Shown here in pieces: positions 43,830 through 51,375 of a stretch of 64,000 bases of DNA; the stretch's first letter is position 1; each line of letters opens with the position of its first letter. The stretch spans positions 1,798,001 through 1,862,000 of the forward strand of contig NZ_CP034464.1 of NCBI RefSeq assembly GCF_003955735.1, given 5' to 3'. This DNA is from Undibacterium parvum. Lineage in GTDB: Bacteria > Pseudomonadota > Gammaproteobacteria > Burkholderiales > Burkholderiaceae_D. The notes under the pieces are model-generated. The model worked only from the letters and a program-made list of their open reading frames with translations. It did not search any database and was not told where the DNA came from. The position numbers and the translations under genes were made by a program.

Positions 43830-44300
43830 TTATTTGGCATTGACGGGACCCTTGGTCTTGGCGTCGGAGTCGTACCAGTAGTCTTCACCCTTGAGGCGGC
43901 GATCTCCCTGAATGGTGTAGGTGATGAATCCTTGCTTGAACACCAGCGCGCCATCGCTGCGTTTGGCTTTCACTAGCTTGCCGTTCACCTTGACTTGTTC
44001 TTGGTTGTTGATCTGGATCTCCGCCACAGTAGCGCCAGTGGGCCCAACCGCCACCCAATTGCCGGCATATGGTGGCAGATTGGCCTGCGCGCTCTGAACT
44101 GCGCTTGCGGCGGGAGTCTCCGTGACGACGTTCGCCTTGGCGTTTTCTGCTTTGCTCTTGTTGATGTCACAGCCTTGCATCTCGCTCATTTGGGTGCAAC
44201 CGGAACGTTCAAGCTTCTGACGGTATTTTGCGTCGATTGCATGGGCGGGCGTATTTACCAACAGCAGGCTGGTAATGACGACAATGAAATTTTTCTTCAT
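43830..44300 (-). CDS. Small secreted hypothetical protein
   Basis: This encodes 156 residues: signal peptide (MKKNFIVVITSLLLVNTPAHA) then a Cys-containing segment (RSGCTQMSEMQGCDINKSK) and a C-terminal domain (about 90-156) with WVAVGPTGATVAEIQINNQ and GFITYTIQGDRRLKGEDYWY. The start at 44300 is the ATG that begins the signal peptide; the much longer frame upstream is not coding. Family unknown to me. Confidence 0.65.
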   Translation of the reverse strand: MKKNFIVVITSLLLVNTPAHAIDAKYRQKLERSGCTQMSEMQGCDINKSKAENAKANVVTETPAASAVQSAQANLPPYAGNWVAVGPTGATVAEIQINNQEQVKVNGKLVKAKRSDGALVFKQGFITYTIQGDRRLKGEDYWYDSDAKTKGPVNAK

Positions 44301-44434
44301 TTGTTTAGCTTTCAAAATTTTAGGCGATTCAAAGGCATCACCATGAGCCTCAACGCTGAGGTGCCGGAATTGCCGCCACCGTAAAATTAATAAGGAGAAA
44401 ATCGACATTGGCGCCCCACTGATCGTCTTGTTAA

Positions 44435-44577
44435 GTCGGGTGGGCACAGCAGCATCGTGCCCACGCGTGAGGCTCAAACAACAGATCAGCTTAAGCCCAT
44501 CAAAGCAAATCCTCCATGCAGAGCTGTCGGTCCATCTCTGCGTGGGCACAAAAACCTGCCCCCCCCTACCAGGCTGG
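44435..44577. repeat. GTGGGCAC-type repeat R5, copy a
   Basis: GTCGGGTGGGCACAGCAGCA... then TTAAGCCCATCAAAGCAAATC, TCTGCGTGGGCACAAAAACC and CCTACCAGGCTG. It overlaps the 3' end of the 44566-44952 gene, whose last codons and stop (PAW*) lie in it. Copies at 45843-45943 and 48512-48653. Confidence 0.85.
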
Positions 44578-44952
44578 CCGCTCATTTTGATTGAGATAAC
44601 CCCAAATTCTCAAATACGATTGCTCTATCGAATACGGGATATTGAACCTTGCCATGATACGAAAAATCTCTTCCGAAATATCGATCTCTTTATCTGAAAT
44701 TAGATGACCTCTAAACTCTCGTCTAACAAGTTCAAAATCTACCCATTCGATTGCCGGACTTTCGTCGAACATCTCATTCCACCACACTGGACTAAAACCA
44801 TAAATAACACTCGAATCAATCCGTTTATAGCGCACATTTGGATTTATTTCGTTTTCCACTTCAAATGCGTTACATAGCTCTTTCCATTTGGTGCTATTCA
44901 TTACAGAAACCAATTGGCGTTCATTTCTAATTTTTAGCAACTTTGGATTCAT
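44566..44952 (-). CDS. Hypothetical protein resembling DUF6678
   Basis: This encodes 128 residues: MNPKLLKIRNERQLVSVMNS then TKWKELCNAFEVENEI, WWNEMFDESPAIEWVDFEL, and IPYSIEQSYLRIWGY. The xxxxMNxTKWxxL pattern recalls DUF6678 proteins, often seen in mobile cassettes; that name is tentative. The start at 44952 is preceded by GGTTCGACC and a GTTATAC sequence, the usual place for a cassette gene start. An alternative longer N-terminus to 44994 is less likely. The C-terminal PAW is encoded by repeat R5a. Confidence 0.65.
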   Translation of the reverse strand: MNPKLLKIRNERQLVSVMNSTKWKELCNAFEVENEINPNVRYKRIDSSVIYGFSPVWWNEMFDESPAIEWVDFELVRREFRGHLISDKEIDISEEIFRIMARFNIPYSIEQSYLRIWGYLNQNERPAW

Positions 44953-44961
44953 GGTCGAACC

Positions 44962-45051
44962 GTATAACGCCGATTTGAAAGGCGCGCGCGCCAATCAGTA
45001 AATTTGAAGAGAACGCATATTCGCACGTCACTTTCGAAAGTCATGTTAAGA
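44962..45051 (-). other. attC-like recombination site
   Basis: In the direction of the small genes: TCTTAAC (R''-like) is followed by 5 bases, then TTTCGAAAG (L''), a central part with GGCGCGCGCGCC, then CTTTCAAA (L'), 5 bases and GTTATAC (R'). L'' and L' pair as TTT-GAAAG / CTTTC-AAA with a single unpaired C, i.e. an extrahelical G on the other strand, the layout of integron attC sites. The stop codon of the upstream gene (45046-45048) falls in R''. The R' box fits GTTRRRY at most positions. No integrase gene is in the window. Confidence 0.5.
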
Positions 45052-45336
45052 GGCATGGTTACGTTCCAAGACTTTTGCAATCAAAGGCTGCGTATACAGA
45101 ACCTCGAGACTTAGGCACGTATCATCACCTGAATGATGGAACTCGCCTTCGTCAAATGCTTGATAGACCGCAAATAAGATAGGGGGCACTTCATCATCGG
45201 TTACTGCCCAAAAGTCAGGCGAAGTGGCAAGTAAGAAAAGTGAGTTCATAATGCAGTCCCCGCAATCATAGGTCATTCTTCCATCGGCATATTGGCGTGC
45301 AACGTGAAGCGCCACCATGTCGCAACATGCAAGCAA
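45046..45336 (-). CDS. Hypothetical cassette-like protein with uncertain start
   Basis: The annotated start is TTG at 45336 giving 96 residues (ATG at 45318 is also possible). But the frame stays open upstream to the TAA at 45439-45441, and the upstream codons look coding (KIIDLVDVLNAAENSSLRF). They contain no ATG, GTG or TTG: a good AAGAGG ribosome site is followed at the right distance by ATC. The gene may therefore start with a non-standard codon or have lost its ATG by mutation. It contains DMVALHVARQYADGRMTYDCG. Its stop lies in the attC-like site. Family unknown. Confidence 0.6.
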   Translation of the reverse strand: MLACCDMVALHVARQYADGRMTYDCGDCIMNSLFLLATSPDFWAVTDDEVPPILFAVYQAFDEGEFHHSGDDTCLSLEVLYTQPLIAKVLERNHAS

Positions 45337-45437
45337 CGACAGTTCGACCGATTCAGCAAAGAACCTCAGCTCTCGAAATCTAAGAGAACTGTTTTCCGCC
45401 GCATTGAGAACGTCAACGAGATCGATGATTTTTGCCT

Positions 45438-45816
45438 CTTAACTAGAAATGTCCGTCACCGTGACGGGCGAAACGGACGGGTGTCGCAATTTAAGAGCAA
45501 GCTATCAAAACCCAAGTCCAGCTTGGCTTTTCTGCGATGTACTATAAATGCGGTGAGTACTAAAAAATCCTGAAAAGCGTGATTGCTGTTGCCTTTCATT
45601 TTATCAATAATATTGACATATTTGAAATCAATTTCAATTTTTATTGCCCAGAATGCTGGCCATGTGGGCACGCTGCCAGTTTAGTCAGAATCGCCTTTTT
45701 GCGTCTTTCCTTACGCGACTGGCTGGGCTGCTTAAATATACTCCCCCTAGTGTTTTTTAACGCCCAATGAATATATGGGCGAATCGTACGTTTCATTAAA
45801 AAATGGGGGGAGTATG
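45438..45816. repeat. Long repeat R6, copy A
   Basis: About 380 bp closely similar to 49709-50096 (copy B). It begins CTTAACTAGAAATGTCCGTC (adjacent to the small gene) and includes CACCGTGACGGGCGAAACGG, ACTAAAAAATCCTGAAAAGC, TTTCATTTTATCAATAATAT and the R6-TIR hairpin. The gene-proximal end reads GTTAAGA in the gene direction. No plausible gene is found in it; short open frames are not conserved in both copies. Confidence 0.85.
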
Positions 45817-45842
45817 TAATTTTCTTGGGTTTTTATGGCGGC

Positions 45843-45943
45843 TAACAACAGATCAGCTTAAGCCCATCAAAGCAACTCCTCCATGCATAGCTGTCGGTTC
45901 ATCTCTGCGTGGGCACAAAAACCTGCCCACCCTAGCAAGCTGC
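45843..45943. repeat. GTGGGCAC-type repeat R5, copy b (truncated)
   Basis: Shares AACAACAGATCAGCTTAAGC... through CTGCGTGGGCACAAAAACC with copies a and c but lacks the first ~45 bp. It ends at the stop of the phospholipase gene. Confidence 0.8.
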
Positions 45944-48076
45944 TTAGCCTATGGTGAGATCTCCCATGCGTGGATCGCTGATCGTGGCGAGGCCGGTTTC
46001 CATGCGTCCGGCGAAGCGCCGGATGTAGGTCGGATATTCGCTACAGCTCACTGTGAAGTCATACCAATTGCCGCTGTTGCTGAGCTTGATGCTGATCTGC
46101 TGTTGCTGTCCGGCGGCGACTGTGGCGTTCCACTGTTGGCCAGGGAAATAGGCGTTGGCGCTGATTTTGTAATGCAGATTGCTGTTGCCGCTATTGTGCA
46201 AATGGAAGACGATTTCACCGTTGGCGGGGTCGTAGCGCAATTCTGGTTTGGCACTGGCCTGCATGATATTGCCCCTGAAATGGCGATGGAAGCCATTCGG
46301 GCCGAGTAGCCAGATATCATATTCGCCCTTCAGTAAATCGCTGACATACCAGCTGTCGCTGAGTTGTTGGCCGGCCGCTACGGTGTAGCGTCTGGGCATC
46401 AGCAACAGGTGTTTTTTATCGTAGACATGGAACACGGCGGCTTGTTCGCCCTGGTTGATGAAGTCGATCGTGAGGCTATGTTTTAGACGCTCGCATTGAT
46501 CCTGGCAATTGAGCTGATACGGCAAGGCGCGTGATGGCCGTATGCCGCTCGCTTGCTGAGGTAAATCACCGCGGCTAAACAGTATCGGTAGTTTTCTTCC
46601 GGGCAGCGCCTGGGCGCGTTCGGCGCGTTCTTTGGTGAGTGGAAATTGCGAAAAAAAGCTAGCGTCATCCGGTTCTGCAAAATTAAAGGCGGAGCTTAAA
46701 TCACCGCAAACGGCGCTGCGCCAAGGGCTGATATTCGGTTCTTCTACGCCAAAACGTTTAGCAATAAATCGCAAAATCGAGGTGTGGTCGAATACCTGAG
46801 AATTGACCCAGCCGCCCTTACTCCAGGGTGAAATCACATAGCAAGGTACGCGTGCACCTAAGCCATACGGCCGGTGCAGATGCAAGCCGTTGTCATCTTG
46901 TGGACTCTTGTGGTGGTGGTATTCGCCCGTGGTGTCTACGCTGGATTTGCCGGCTTGCTTGCGCAAGCTGGGGTTCTCGCTCCAGAAGCTATACGAGGGT
47001 ACGGCAGGGGCTGGCACGTGGTCGAAGAAGCCGTCGTTTTCATCAAAATTGACGATGAAGACGGTTTTACTCCAGACTTCGGGATTGGCGGTCAGCGCTT
47101 CCAGCACGCGTGCGGTGTAGTCGGCACCTTGGGCCGGGCTAGATGGCCCCGGATGCTCGGAGCCTGCCGCAGTGGCGATGATCCAGCTCACTTGCGGCAA
47201 GCTGTTATTGGTGACGTCTTCCAGCAGTTTATCGAGATCGCGTTGTCCGAAGGCTTTATCCATTAAATCCGGATCAAGATTTGGATCGCGATCGGCATCG
47301 CGGTAAGTCTTAAATCCTGCCAGCGGATTGTCGGTGAAATTGTCGTTTAAATCCTGATAAATTTTCCAGCTGATACCGGCGCTTTGCAAGCGTTCGGGGT
47401 AAGTGTGCCAGGTGTAACTGTCGGCGTAATTATCCGCCCCCAGACTGTCGTGGCTATTCCCGACGGCCGGGCCGTTACCGAGCGGGGGCGCGCCGTTGCT
47501 GCCGCTCCAGTGAAAGATGCGGTTGGTATTGGTGCCGCCCATAAACGAGCAGTGGTAGGCGTCACACAAGGTAAACGCATTGGCCAGCGCAAACTGAAAC
47601 GGGATGTCGCGCTCTTTAAAATATCCCATAGAGTGATTGGTTTTCGTCACAGGCCAAAAAGACATGCGCCCATGATCCCAGGCATTTTGCGCATCTGGCC
47701 AGGTGTGGGGCGTGCCCTCGACCCGCATGTAAGAGAAATCTTGTTCAGTATTCAGATGAAAAGGCCGCACGCTCATTGGTAGCAAAGCACCCTGGGTCCA
47801 TACCGAGCGACCGCTGGCCAGCGGTATCGGGAAAGGATCGGCAAAACCACGCACCCCTGGCAGGGTGCCGAAATAATGATCAAAAGAGCGATTTTCTTGC
47901 ATCAGGATCACGATGTGTTCTACATCTTCTATCGTGCCGGTACGGTAATTGGCCGGTATCGCCAGGGCTTTTTGTATGCTCAGCGGGAGTAAGGAGGCCG
48001 CAGATAGCGCGCCTAATCCCTGGCTAGAACGGCGTAAAAAATCGCGGCGCTGGATGTTGCTGGTGGGCTTGCTCAT
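45944..48076 (-). CDS. Phosphocholine-specific phospholipase C, Tat-exported
   Basis: This encodes 710 residues. The twin-arginine signal (NIQRRDFLRRSSQGLGALSA) directs Tat export. The catalytic phosphoesterase domain (about 45-500) starts with VEHIVILMQENRSFDHYFGT, containing the catalytic residues of the AcpA/PlcN family, and has FIVNFDENDGFFDHVPAP. Two C-terminal beta domains follow (about 505-700), as in PlcH/PlcN. It releases diglyceride and phosphocholine from membrane phospholipids. The ATG follows AAGGAAAG. It is the only large gene in the repeat-rich region. Confidence 0.9.
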   Translation of the reverse strand: MSKPTSNIQRRDFLRRSSQGLGALSAASLLPLSIQKALAIPANYRTGTIEDVEHIVILMQENRSFDHYFGTLPGVRGFADPFPIPLASGRSVWTQGALLPMSVRPFHLNTEQDFSYMRVEGTPHTWPDAQNAWDHGRMSFWPVTKTNHSMGYFKERDIPFQFALANAFTLCDAYHCSFMGGTNTNRIFHWSGSNGAPPLGNGPAVGNSHDSLGADNYADSYTWHTYPERLQSAGISWKIYQDLNDNFTDNPLAGFKTYRDADRDPNLDPDLMDKAFGQRDLDKLLEDVTNNSLPQVSWIIATAAGSEHPGPSSPAQGADYTARVLEALTANPEVWSKTVFIVNFDENDGFFDHVPAPAVPSYSFWSENPSLRKQAGKSSVDTTGEYHHHKSPQDDNGLHLHRPYGLGARVPCYVISPWSKGGWVNSQVFDHTSILRFIAKRFGVEEPNISPWRSAVCGDLSSAFNFAEPDDASFFSQFPLTKERAERAQALPGRKLPILFSRGDLPQQASGIRPSRALPYQLNCQDQCERLKHSLTIDFINQGEQAAVFHVYDKKHLLLMPRRYTVAAGQQLSDSWYVSDLLKGEYDIWLLGPNGFHRHFRGNIMQASAKPELRYDPANGEIVFHLHNSGNSNLHYKISANAYFPGQQWNATVAAGQQQQISIKLSNSGNWYDFTVSCSEYPTYIRRFAGRMETGLATISDPRMGDLTIG

Positions 48077-48304
48077 GAGCTTTCCTTAAGTTTTTGAGAG
48101 AGTGGCTGATCGATGGCTAATGCTCTGCTCGCAGGCAAGTGGCTGCGATGCGTGTTGGCTGAGTTGGCAGAATTAACTAAATTGCCTGAATCGGCTGGAA
48201 TTATTGCAAAGCAATATGGCAGGCGTATGTCGCCAACCCGCCATTTAAGTATCCGTTTGGACTATGGCGATGGTTTACGATTGGGGGTTTTGCGGCCGCG
48301 CTCT
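48077..48304. other. Upstream region of phospholipase C gene
   Basis: No gene is recognised. It should contain the promoter of the phospholipase; repeats R1e and R5c follow to the right up to 48694. Confidence 0.4.
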
Positions 48305-48427
48305 TGCGCATAAGCCATGCGCTTCTCACAGTATCTAGCCCTGAAAGCCACCTGAAAGCCGCATGGGCTATGCCTGTTGGCTGTCTGTTGGCGCTGGCTA
48401 TCTGGAAACCCGCATTGGCTATGCGCT
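48305..48427. repeat. Palindromic repeat family R1, diverged copy e
   Basis: TGCGCATAAGCCATGCGC (48305-48322), GCCGCATGGGCTATGCC (48358-48374) and ACCCGCATTGGCTATGCGCT (48408-48427) repeat the arms of family R1 with ATAAGCC in place of ATATTCC. One left arm and two right arms suggest a partial duplication. Confidence 0.6.
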
Positions 48428-48511
48428 AGATCCCTTGGCCTACTGTGCTCAAGCCCGGCTCAGGTTTTATTTTTTGGAGGGAAGCCACTACTTATGAACA
48501 GGCGCTTGAAA

Positions 48512-48653
48512 GTCGGGTGGGCACAGCAGCATCGTGCCCACGCCTAAGGCTCAAACCACGACAAATCAGCTTAAGCCCATCAAAGCAAATCCTCCATGCA
48601 TAGCTAGCGGCTCATCTCTGCGTGGGCACAAAACCTGACCACCCTAGCAGGCT
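48512..48653. repeat. GTGGGCAC-type repeat R5, copy c
   Basis: Full-length copy: GTCGGGTGGGCACAGCAGCA... to TGACCACCCTAGCAGGCTG. About 90% similar to copy a by eye. Confidence 0.85.
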
Positions 48654-48694
48654 GAAAGGCGCAAGGTTGAGCGCCATTAGGCTTTTGCAGACTA

Positions 48695-49012
48695 CTATTT
48701 CCAACTTCTAAAACAGTGAATTAGCAGGTAGATTCCAAATCCGGTTCCGATTGGAAAACCAGAAAGCATGACCACGGCGATAACTATCGACGTAACTCGC
48801 GCCCAGATGCTTTTACGAAATGCACCTTTTGCCGTGAAATAGTGAAGCGCAGCTAATCCGGCCAAAAACAAAAAGACAAGCCAGAATTCAAGAATTTGTG
48901 GAAATACTCCGAATGCTATAAGAGCCACGGATAGGGCTGTGACCACCACATAAAGCCACGAAATGAACTTGTGGGCTTTTGCCACTTTGATGTAACTCTT
49001 TTCCTCTTCCAT
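48695..49012 (-). CDS. Small membrane hypothetical protein
   Basis: This encodes 105 residues with three or four membrane helices (FISWLYVVVTALSVALIAFG, LVFLFLAGLAALHYF, VTSIVIAVVMLSGFP, IGTGFGIYLLIHCF). I do not recognise the family. The ATG is about 40 bp after a GTTAGGC sequence (repeat R6C), as for the other cassette-like genes. A cluster of basic residues marks the N-terminus (MEEEKSYIKVAKAHK). Confidence 0.68.
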   Translation of the reverse strand: MEEEKSYIKVAKAHKFISWLYVVVTALSVALIAFGVFPQILEFWLVFLFLAGLAALHYFTAKGAFRKSIWARVTSIVIAVVMLSGFPIGTGFGIYLLIHCFRSWK

Positions 49013-49050
49013 TTTTTGTGTAAGCTCTCCGAATGATTTTGTGTGAAACA

Positions 49051-49142
49051 GCCTAACTCGATATGTCCGTCACCGTGACGGGCGAAACGGACGGGTGTCT
49101 TATAAACATTTAAGAGCAAGCTCTCAAAACCCGAGTTCAGCG
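49051..49142. repeat. Repeat R6, copy C (gene-proximal part)
   Basis: GCCTAACTCGATATGTCCGT then CACCGTGACGGGCGAAACGG, ending at CTCAAAACCCGAGTTCAG. It matches the first ~90 bp of copies A and B. In the gene direction it ends GTTAGGC. An R4 copy follows directly. Confidence 0.85.
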
Positions 49143-49144
49143 AT

Positions 49145-49242
49145 GTAGGGTGTAATAGCGCAGCGTATTGCACCATTTTAAGCATTCCATGCGGCGCAAT
49201 ACGCTGCGCTATTGGCGCCCTACCTAATGCGCCTTACGGCCT
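49145..49242. repeat. GTAGGGTG-type repeat R4, copy c
   Basis: GTAGGGTGTAATAGCGCAGCG on the left and GCTGCGCTATTGGCGCCCTAC on the right form an inverted repeat; the tail matches copy b. It lies at the 3' end of the 49246 gene. Confidence 0.8.
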
Positions 49243-49245
49243 TAG

Positions 49246-49701
49246 TTAGTTCTTTCCAAGAAACTTCATCAAAGCGTCTGAGGGGAAGCTCCCAGGATCA
49301 AATTGCCTGCGCTCCAGCAATTCAATGAAACTTCGGCAGAAGGCCTCCTGACGTTCGGAATCTAGTTGAGCCAGTGCGTTGGAATAGTTCTGAGAATAGT
49401 AGCCAATATGAAGCCCGATCTGAATCTGATCCTGCCCTGAAAGAGCATGAATGGTTTGGTCTACCTTTTCGAAGTATGGCTTTTGCCTCTCCCTAAACTC
49501 TCGGTAAGCCAGTTTCAAACTCTCTGCTGTAGCCACGTCAGTCTTTTCGTCGAATAGCTTCTTGCACAAAACGTAAAACTTTGGCGTTGTAGCCTCGGAT
49601 AATAGGATCACCCCCATTTCATTTGGCGATCGCTGTTCTTCCTCTGCATGTGCGATTACTGGCATAACTAAGAGGAAAATCAAACTCATCCATACTCTCA
49701 T
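49246..49701 (-). CDS. Secreted hypothetical protein of a cassette-like gene
   Basis: This encodes 151 residues with a signal peptide (MRVWMSLIFLLVMPVIAHA) and a helical, acidic mature part (FYVLCKKLFDEKTDVATAES, SRQFDPGSFPSD-like end). Family unknown. The ATG lies 7 bases after GTTAGGC of repeat R6B, exactly where integron cassette genes often begin. No ribosome site is evident. Confidence 0.68.
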   Translation of the reverse strand: MRVWMSLIFLLVMPVIAHAEEEQRSPNEMGVILLSEATTPKFYVLCKKLFDEKTDVATAESLKLAYREFRERQKPYFEKVDQTIHALSGQDQIQIGLHIGYYSQNYSNALAQLDSERQEAFCRSFIELLERRQFDPGSFPSDALMKFLGKN

Positions 49702-49708
49702 CGTAATG

Positions 49709-50096
49709 GCCTAACTAGATATGTCCCTCACCGTGACGGGCGAAACGGACGGGTGTCGCATAAAAATTTAAGAGCAAGCTCTCAAAACCCAAGTTCAGCT
49801 TGGCTTTCCCGAGATGTACTGTAAATGCGATTGGTACTAAAAAATCGTGAAAAGCGTGATTGCTGTTGTCTTTCATTTTATCAACAATATTGACATATTT
49901 GAAATCAATTTCAAATTTTATTGTCCAGAATGCTAGTCATGTGGGCGCGCTGCCAGTTTAGTCAGGGTCGCTTTTTTTGCGTCTTTCCTTACGCGTCTGG
50001 CTGGGCTGCCTCAACATACTCCCCCTAGTGTTTTTTTTCGCCCAATTAATATATGCGCGAATAGCCTGTTTTATTAAAAAATGGGGGGAGTATATG
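49709..50096. repeat. Long repeat R6, copy B
   Basis: Closely similar to copy A over ~385 bp. It begins GCCTAACTAGATATGTCCCT and contains the R6-TIR hairpin (CATACTCCCCCTAGTG at 50015 to GGGGGGAGTATATG at 50096). The reverse direction ends GTTAGGC beside the gene at 49246-49701. No gene in 49702-50227 apart from this repeat and the promoter below. Confidence 0.85.
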
Positions 50097-50189
50097 TTTT
50101 TGCGCCTCATGTTGCGGGGTTTGCCGGGTGTTGCGCTGCTTCGCAGGCGGCTGCATCCTTGTGGTAAGCCGCTACTTATTGGCCGGCGC

Positions 50190-50218
50190 TTGACAGCTCA
50201 TCCAATAAATTGGACAAT
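50190..50218 (+). promoter_or_regulatory. Sigma-70 promoter of the XRE-cupin gene
   Basis: TTGACA (50190-50195) with a 17-bp spacer and GACAAT (50213-50218) make a good housekeeping promoter, 10 bp before the ATG at 50228. A leaderless or very short leader is likely. Confidence 0.55.
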
Positions 50219-50227
50219 CCATCCACC

Positions 50228-50839
50228 ATGACAGAAACCACTCCCCACCCCAACAACAACGAAGACCTGAATCTGCGGATTGCCAGGCGGATTAGCGGCT
50301 TGCGGGCCGAGCGTGGTATGTCGCTTGAGGCGCTGGCGAGCAAGTGCCATGTCAGCCGTTCTATGATTTCTTTGATAGAGCGCGGCGAGAGTAGCCCGAC
50401 CGCGGTGGTCTTGGATAAGCTGGCCTTCGGCCTCGGTGTCACTTTGGCCTCTTTGTTTGAAGAGCCGCAAGACGCGGCCAGCCCTTTGGTGCGGCGCGCC
50501 GAGCAATTGCTGTGGACCGATCCGCAATCTGGCTATGTGCGCAGAAATATCTCGCCACCGCATTTTCGCTCGCCGCTACAGATCGTTGAAGTGCTGTTTC
50601 CGGCGGGTGCCACCGTCAGTTATCAGGCGGGCCAGCGCGACAGCGGGATACCGCAGCAGATCTGGCTGCTCGAAGGCAGTATGGAAATCAGCTCGGGCGG
50701 TATTCACTATAGTTTGCAAGCGGGCGATTGTCTGGCCATGCAAGAACACCATGAAATTGTCTATCACAATAGCAGCGCCTTGCCGGCGCGCTATCTGGTG
50801 GTGATCAATAGCGATTTTTCTCAGCCCACCAGGAGATAG
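50228..50839 (+). CDS. XRE family regulator with cupin sensor domain
   Basis: This encodes 203 residues. A HTH_3 domain (about 18-75, RRISGLRAERGMSLEALASKCHVSRSMISLIE) is followed by a cupin (about 100-195, with FPAGATVSYQAG, IPQQIWLLEGSMEISSGG, LQAGDCLAM). The layout is that of HipB/SutR- or PuuR-type regulators with a ligand-binding barrel. It is followed by two acetyltransferase genes in the same operon, so it may regulate them. Start ATG at 50228 is favoured over the TTG further upstream. Confidence 0.87.
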   Translation: MTETTPHPNNNEDLNLRIARRISGLRAERGMSLEALASKCHVSRSMISLIERGESSPTAVVLDKLAFGLGVTLASLFEEPQDAASPLVRRAEQLLWTDPQSGYVRRNISPPHFRSPLQIVEVLFPAGATVSYQAGQRDSGIPQQIWLLEGSMEISSGGIHYSLQAGDCLAMQEHHEIVYHNSSALPARYLVVINSDFSQPTRR

Positions 50840-50841
50840 TC

Positions 50842-51375
50842 TTGCAGCCCATTTTTACGATACAGCAAATTACAGCACTCGCTAGGCCCGACGATCTGCC
50901 CGCCTTGAGCGAACTACTGATCGATTGTGTCGAAGGCGGCGCCTCGGTCAGTTTTATGCAACCTTTAGCGCCTGCCAAGGCGGATGCCTTCTGGCTGGGC
51001 GTCATCACTAGCGCAGCAGCCGCGCAGCGCGTTTTGCTGGTGGCGAGAAATCCTGTCGGACGTATCGTTGGCACTGTGCAAGTAATTACCAGTCAGCCAG
51101 AGAATCAGCCGCACCGCGCCGATATTTCTAAATTACTGGTGCACCGTAGCGCCCGTTGTCAGGGTATCGCTGCCGCCCTGATGGATGCCGCCGATGTGGC
51201 GGCGCGCGCGGCGGGAAAAAGTTTACTGGTGCTCGATACCGCCACCGGCGGTGGGGCCGAAAGCCTGTATCAACGCCTGGGCTGGATACAGTGCGGCATG
51301 ATTCCGGATTATGCGCTGTGGCCGCAAGGTGGATTGTGTTCGACCACGCTGTTTTATAAATCTTTGTCTGCGTGA
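50842..51375 (+). CDS. GNAT family N-acetyltransferase
   Basis: This encodes 177 residues. The GNAT motif A appears as HRADISKLLVHRSARCQGIAAALM (residues 93-116), with GGGAESLYQRLGW further on. The start is TTG at 50842, with AGGAG six bases before it. It is between the regulator and a second acetyltransferase, and overlaps that gene's start. The substrate is unknown; such pairs often include small-molecule detoxification. Confidence 0.83.
   Translation: MQPIFTIQQITALARPDDLPALSELLIDCVEGGASVSFMQPLAPAKADAFWLGVITSAAAAQRVLLVARNPVGRIVGTVQVITSQPENQPHRADISKLLVHRSARCQGIAAALMDAADVAARAAGKSLLVLDTATGGGAESLYQRLGWIQCGMIPDYALWPQGGLCSTTLFYKSLSA

Noticed and set aside
47384..47782. Open plus-strand frame opposite phospholipase C
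   Set aside because: Antisense to a gene with clear motifs; no signs of a real protein.
48113..48313. 66-codon plus frame upstream of repeat R1e
   Set aside because: No start signal and composition unlike the neighbours' proteins; partly overlaps repeat R1e.
49709..50096. Reading repeats A and B as complete attC sites
   Set aside because: They end GTTAGGC/GTTAAGA, but I find no R'' box with AAC at the matching distance and only wobble-type pairing of the presumed L boxes. They are described as repeats only.
49977..50231. Small plus-strand open frame (LSLRVWLGCLNILPLVFF) also visible in copy A at ~45.7 kb
   Set aside because: It lies in the repeated non-coding unit, with differing ends in the two copies and no ribosome site.
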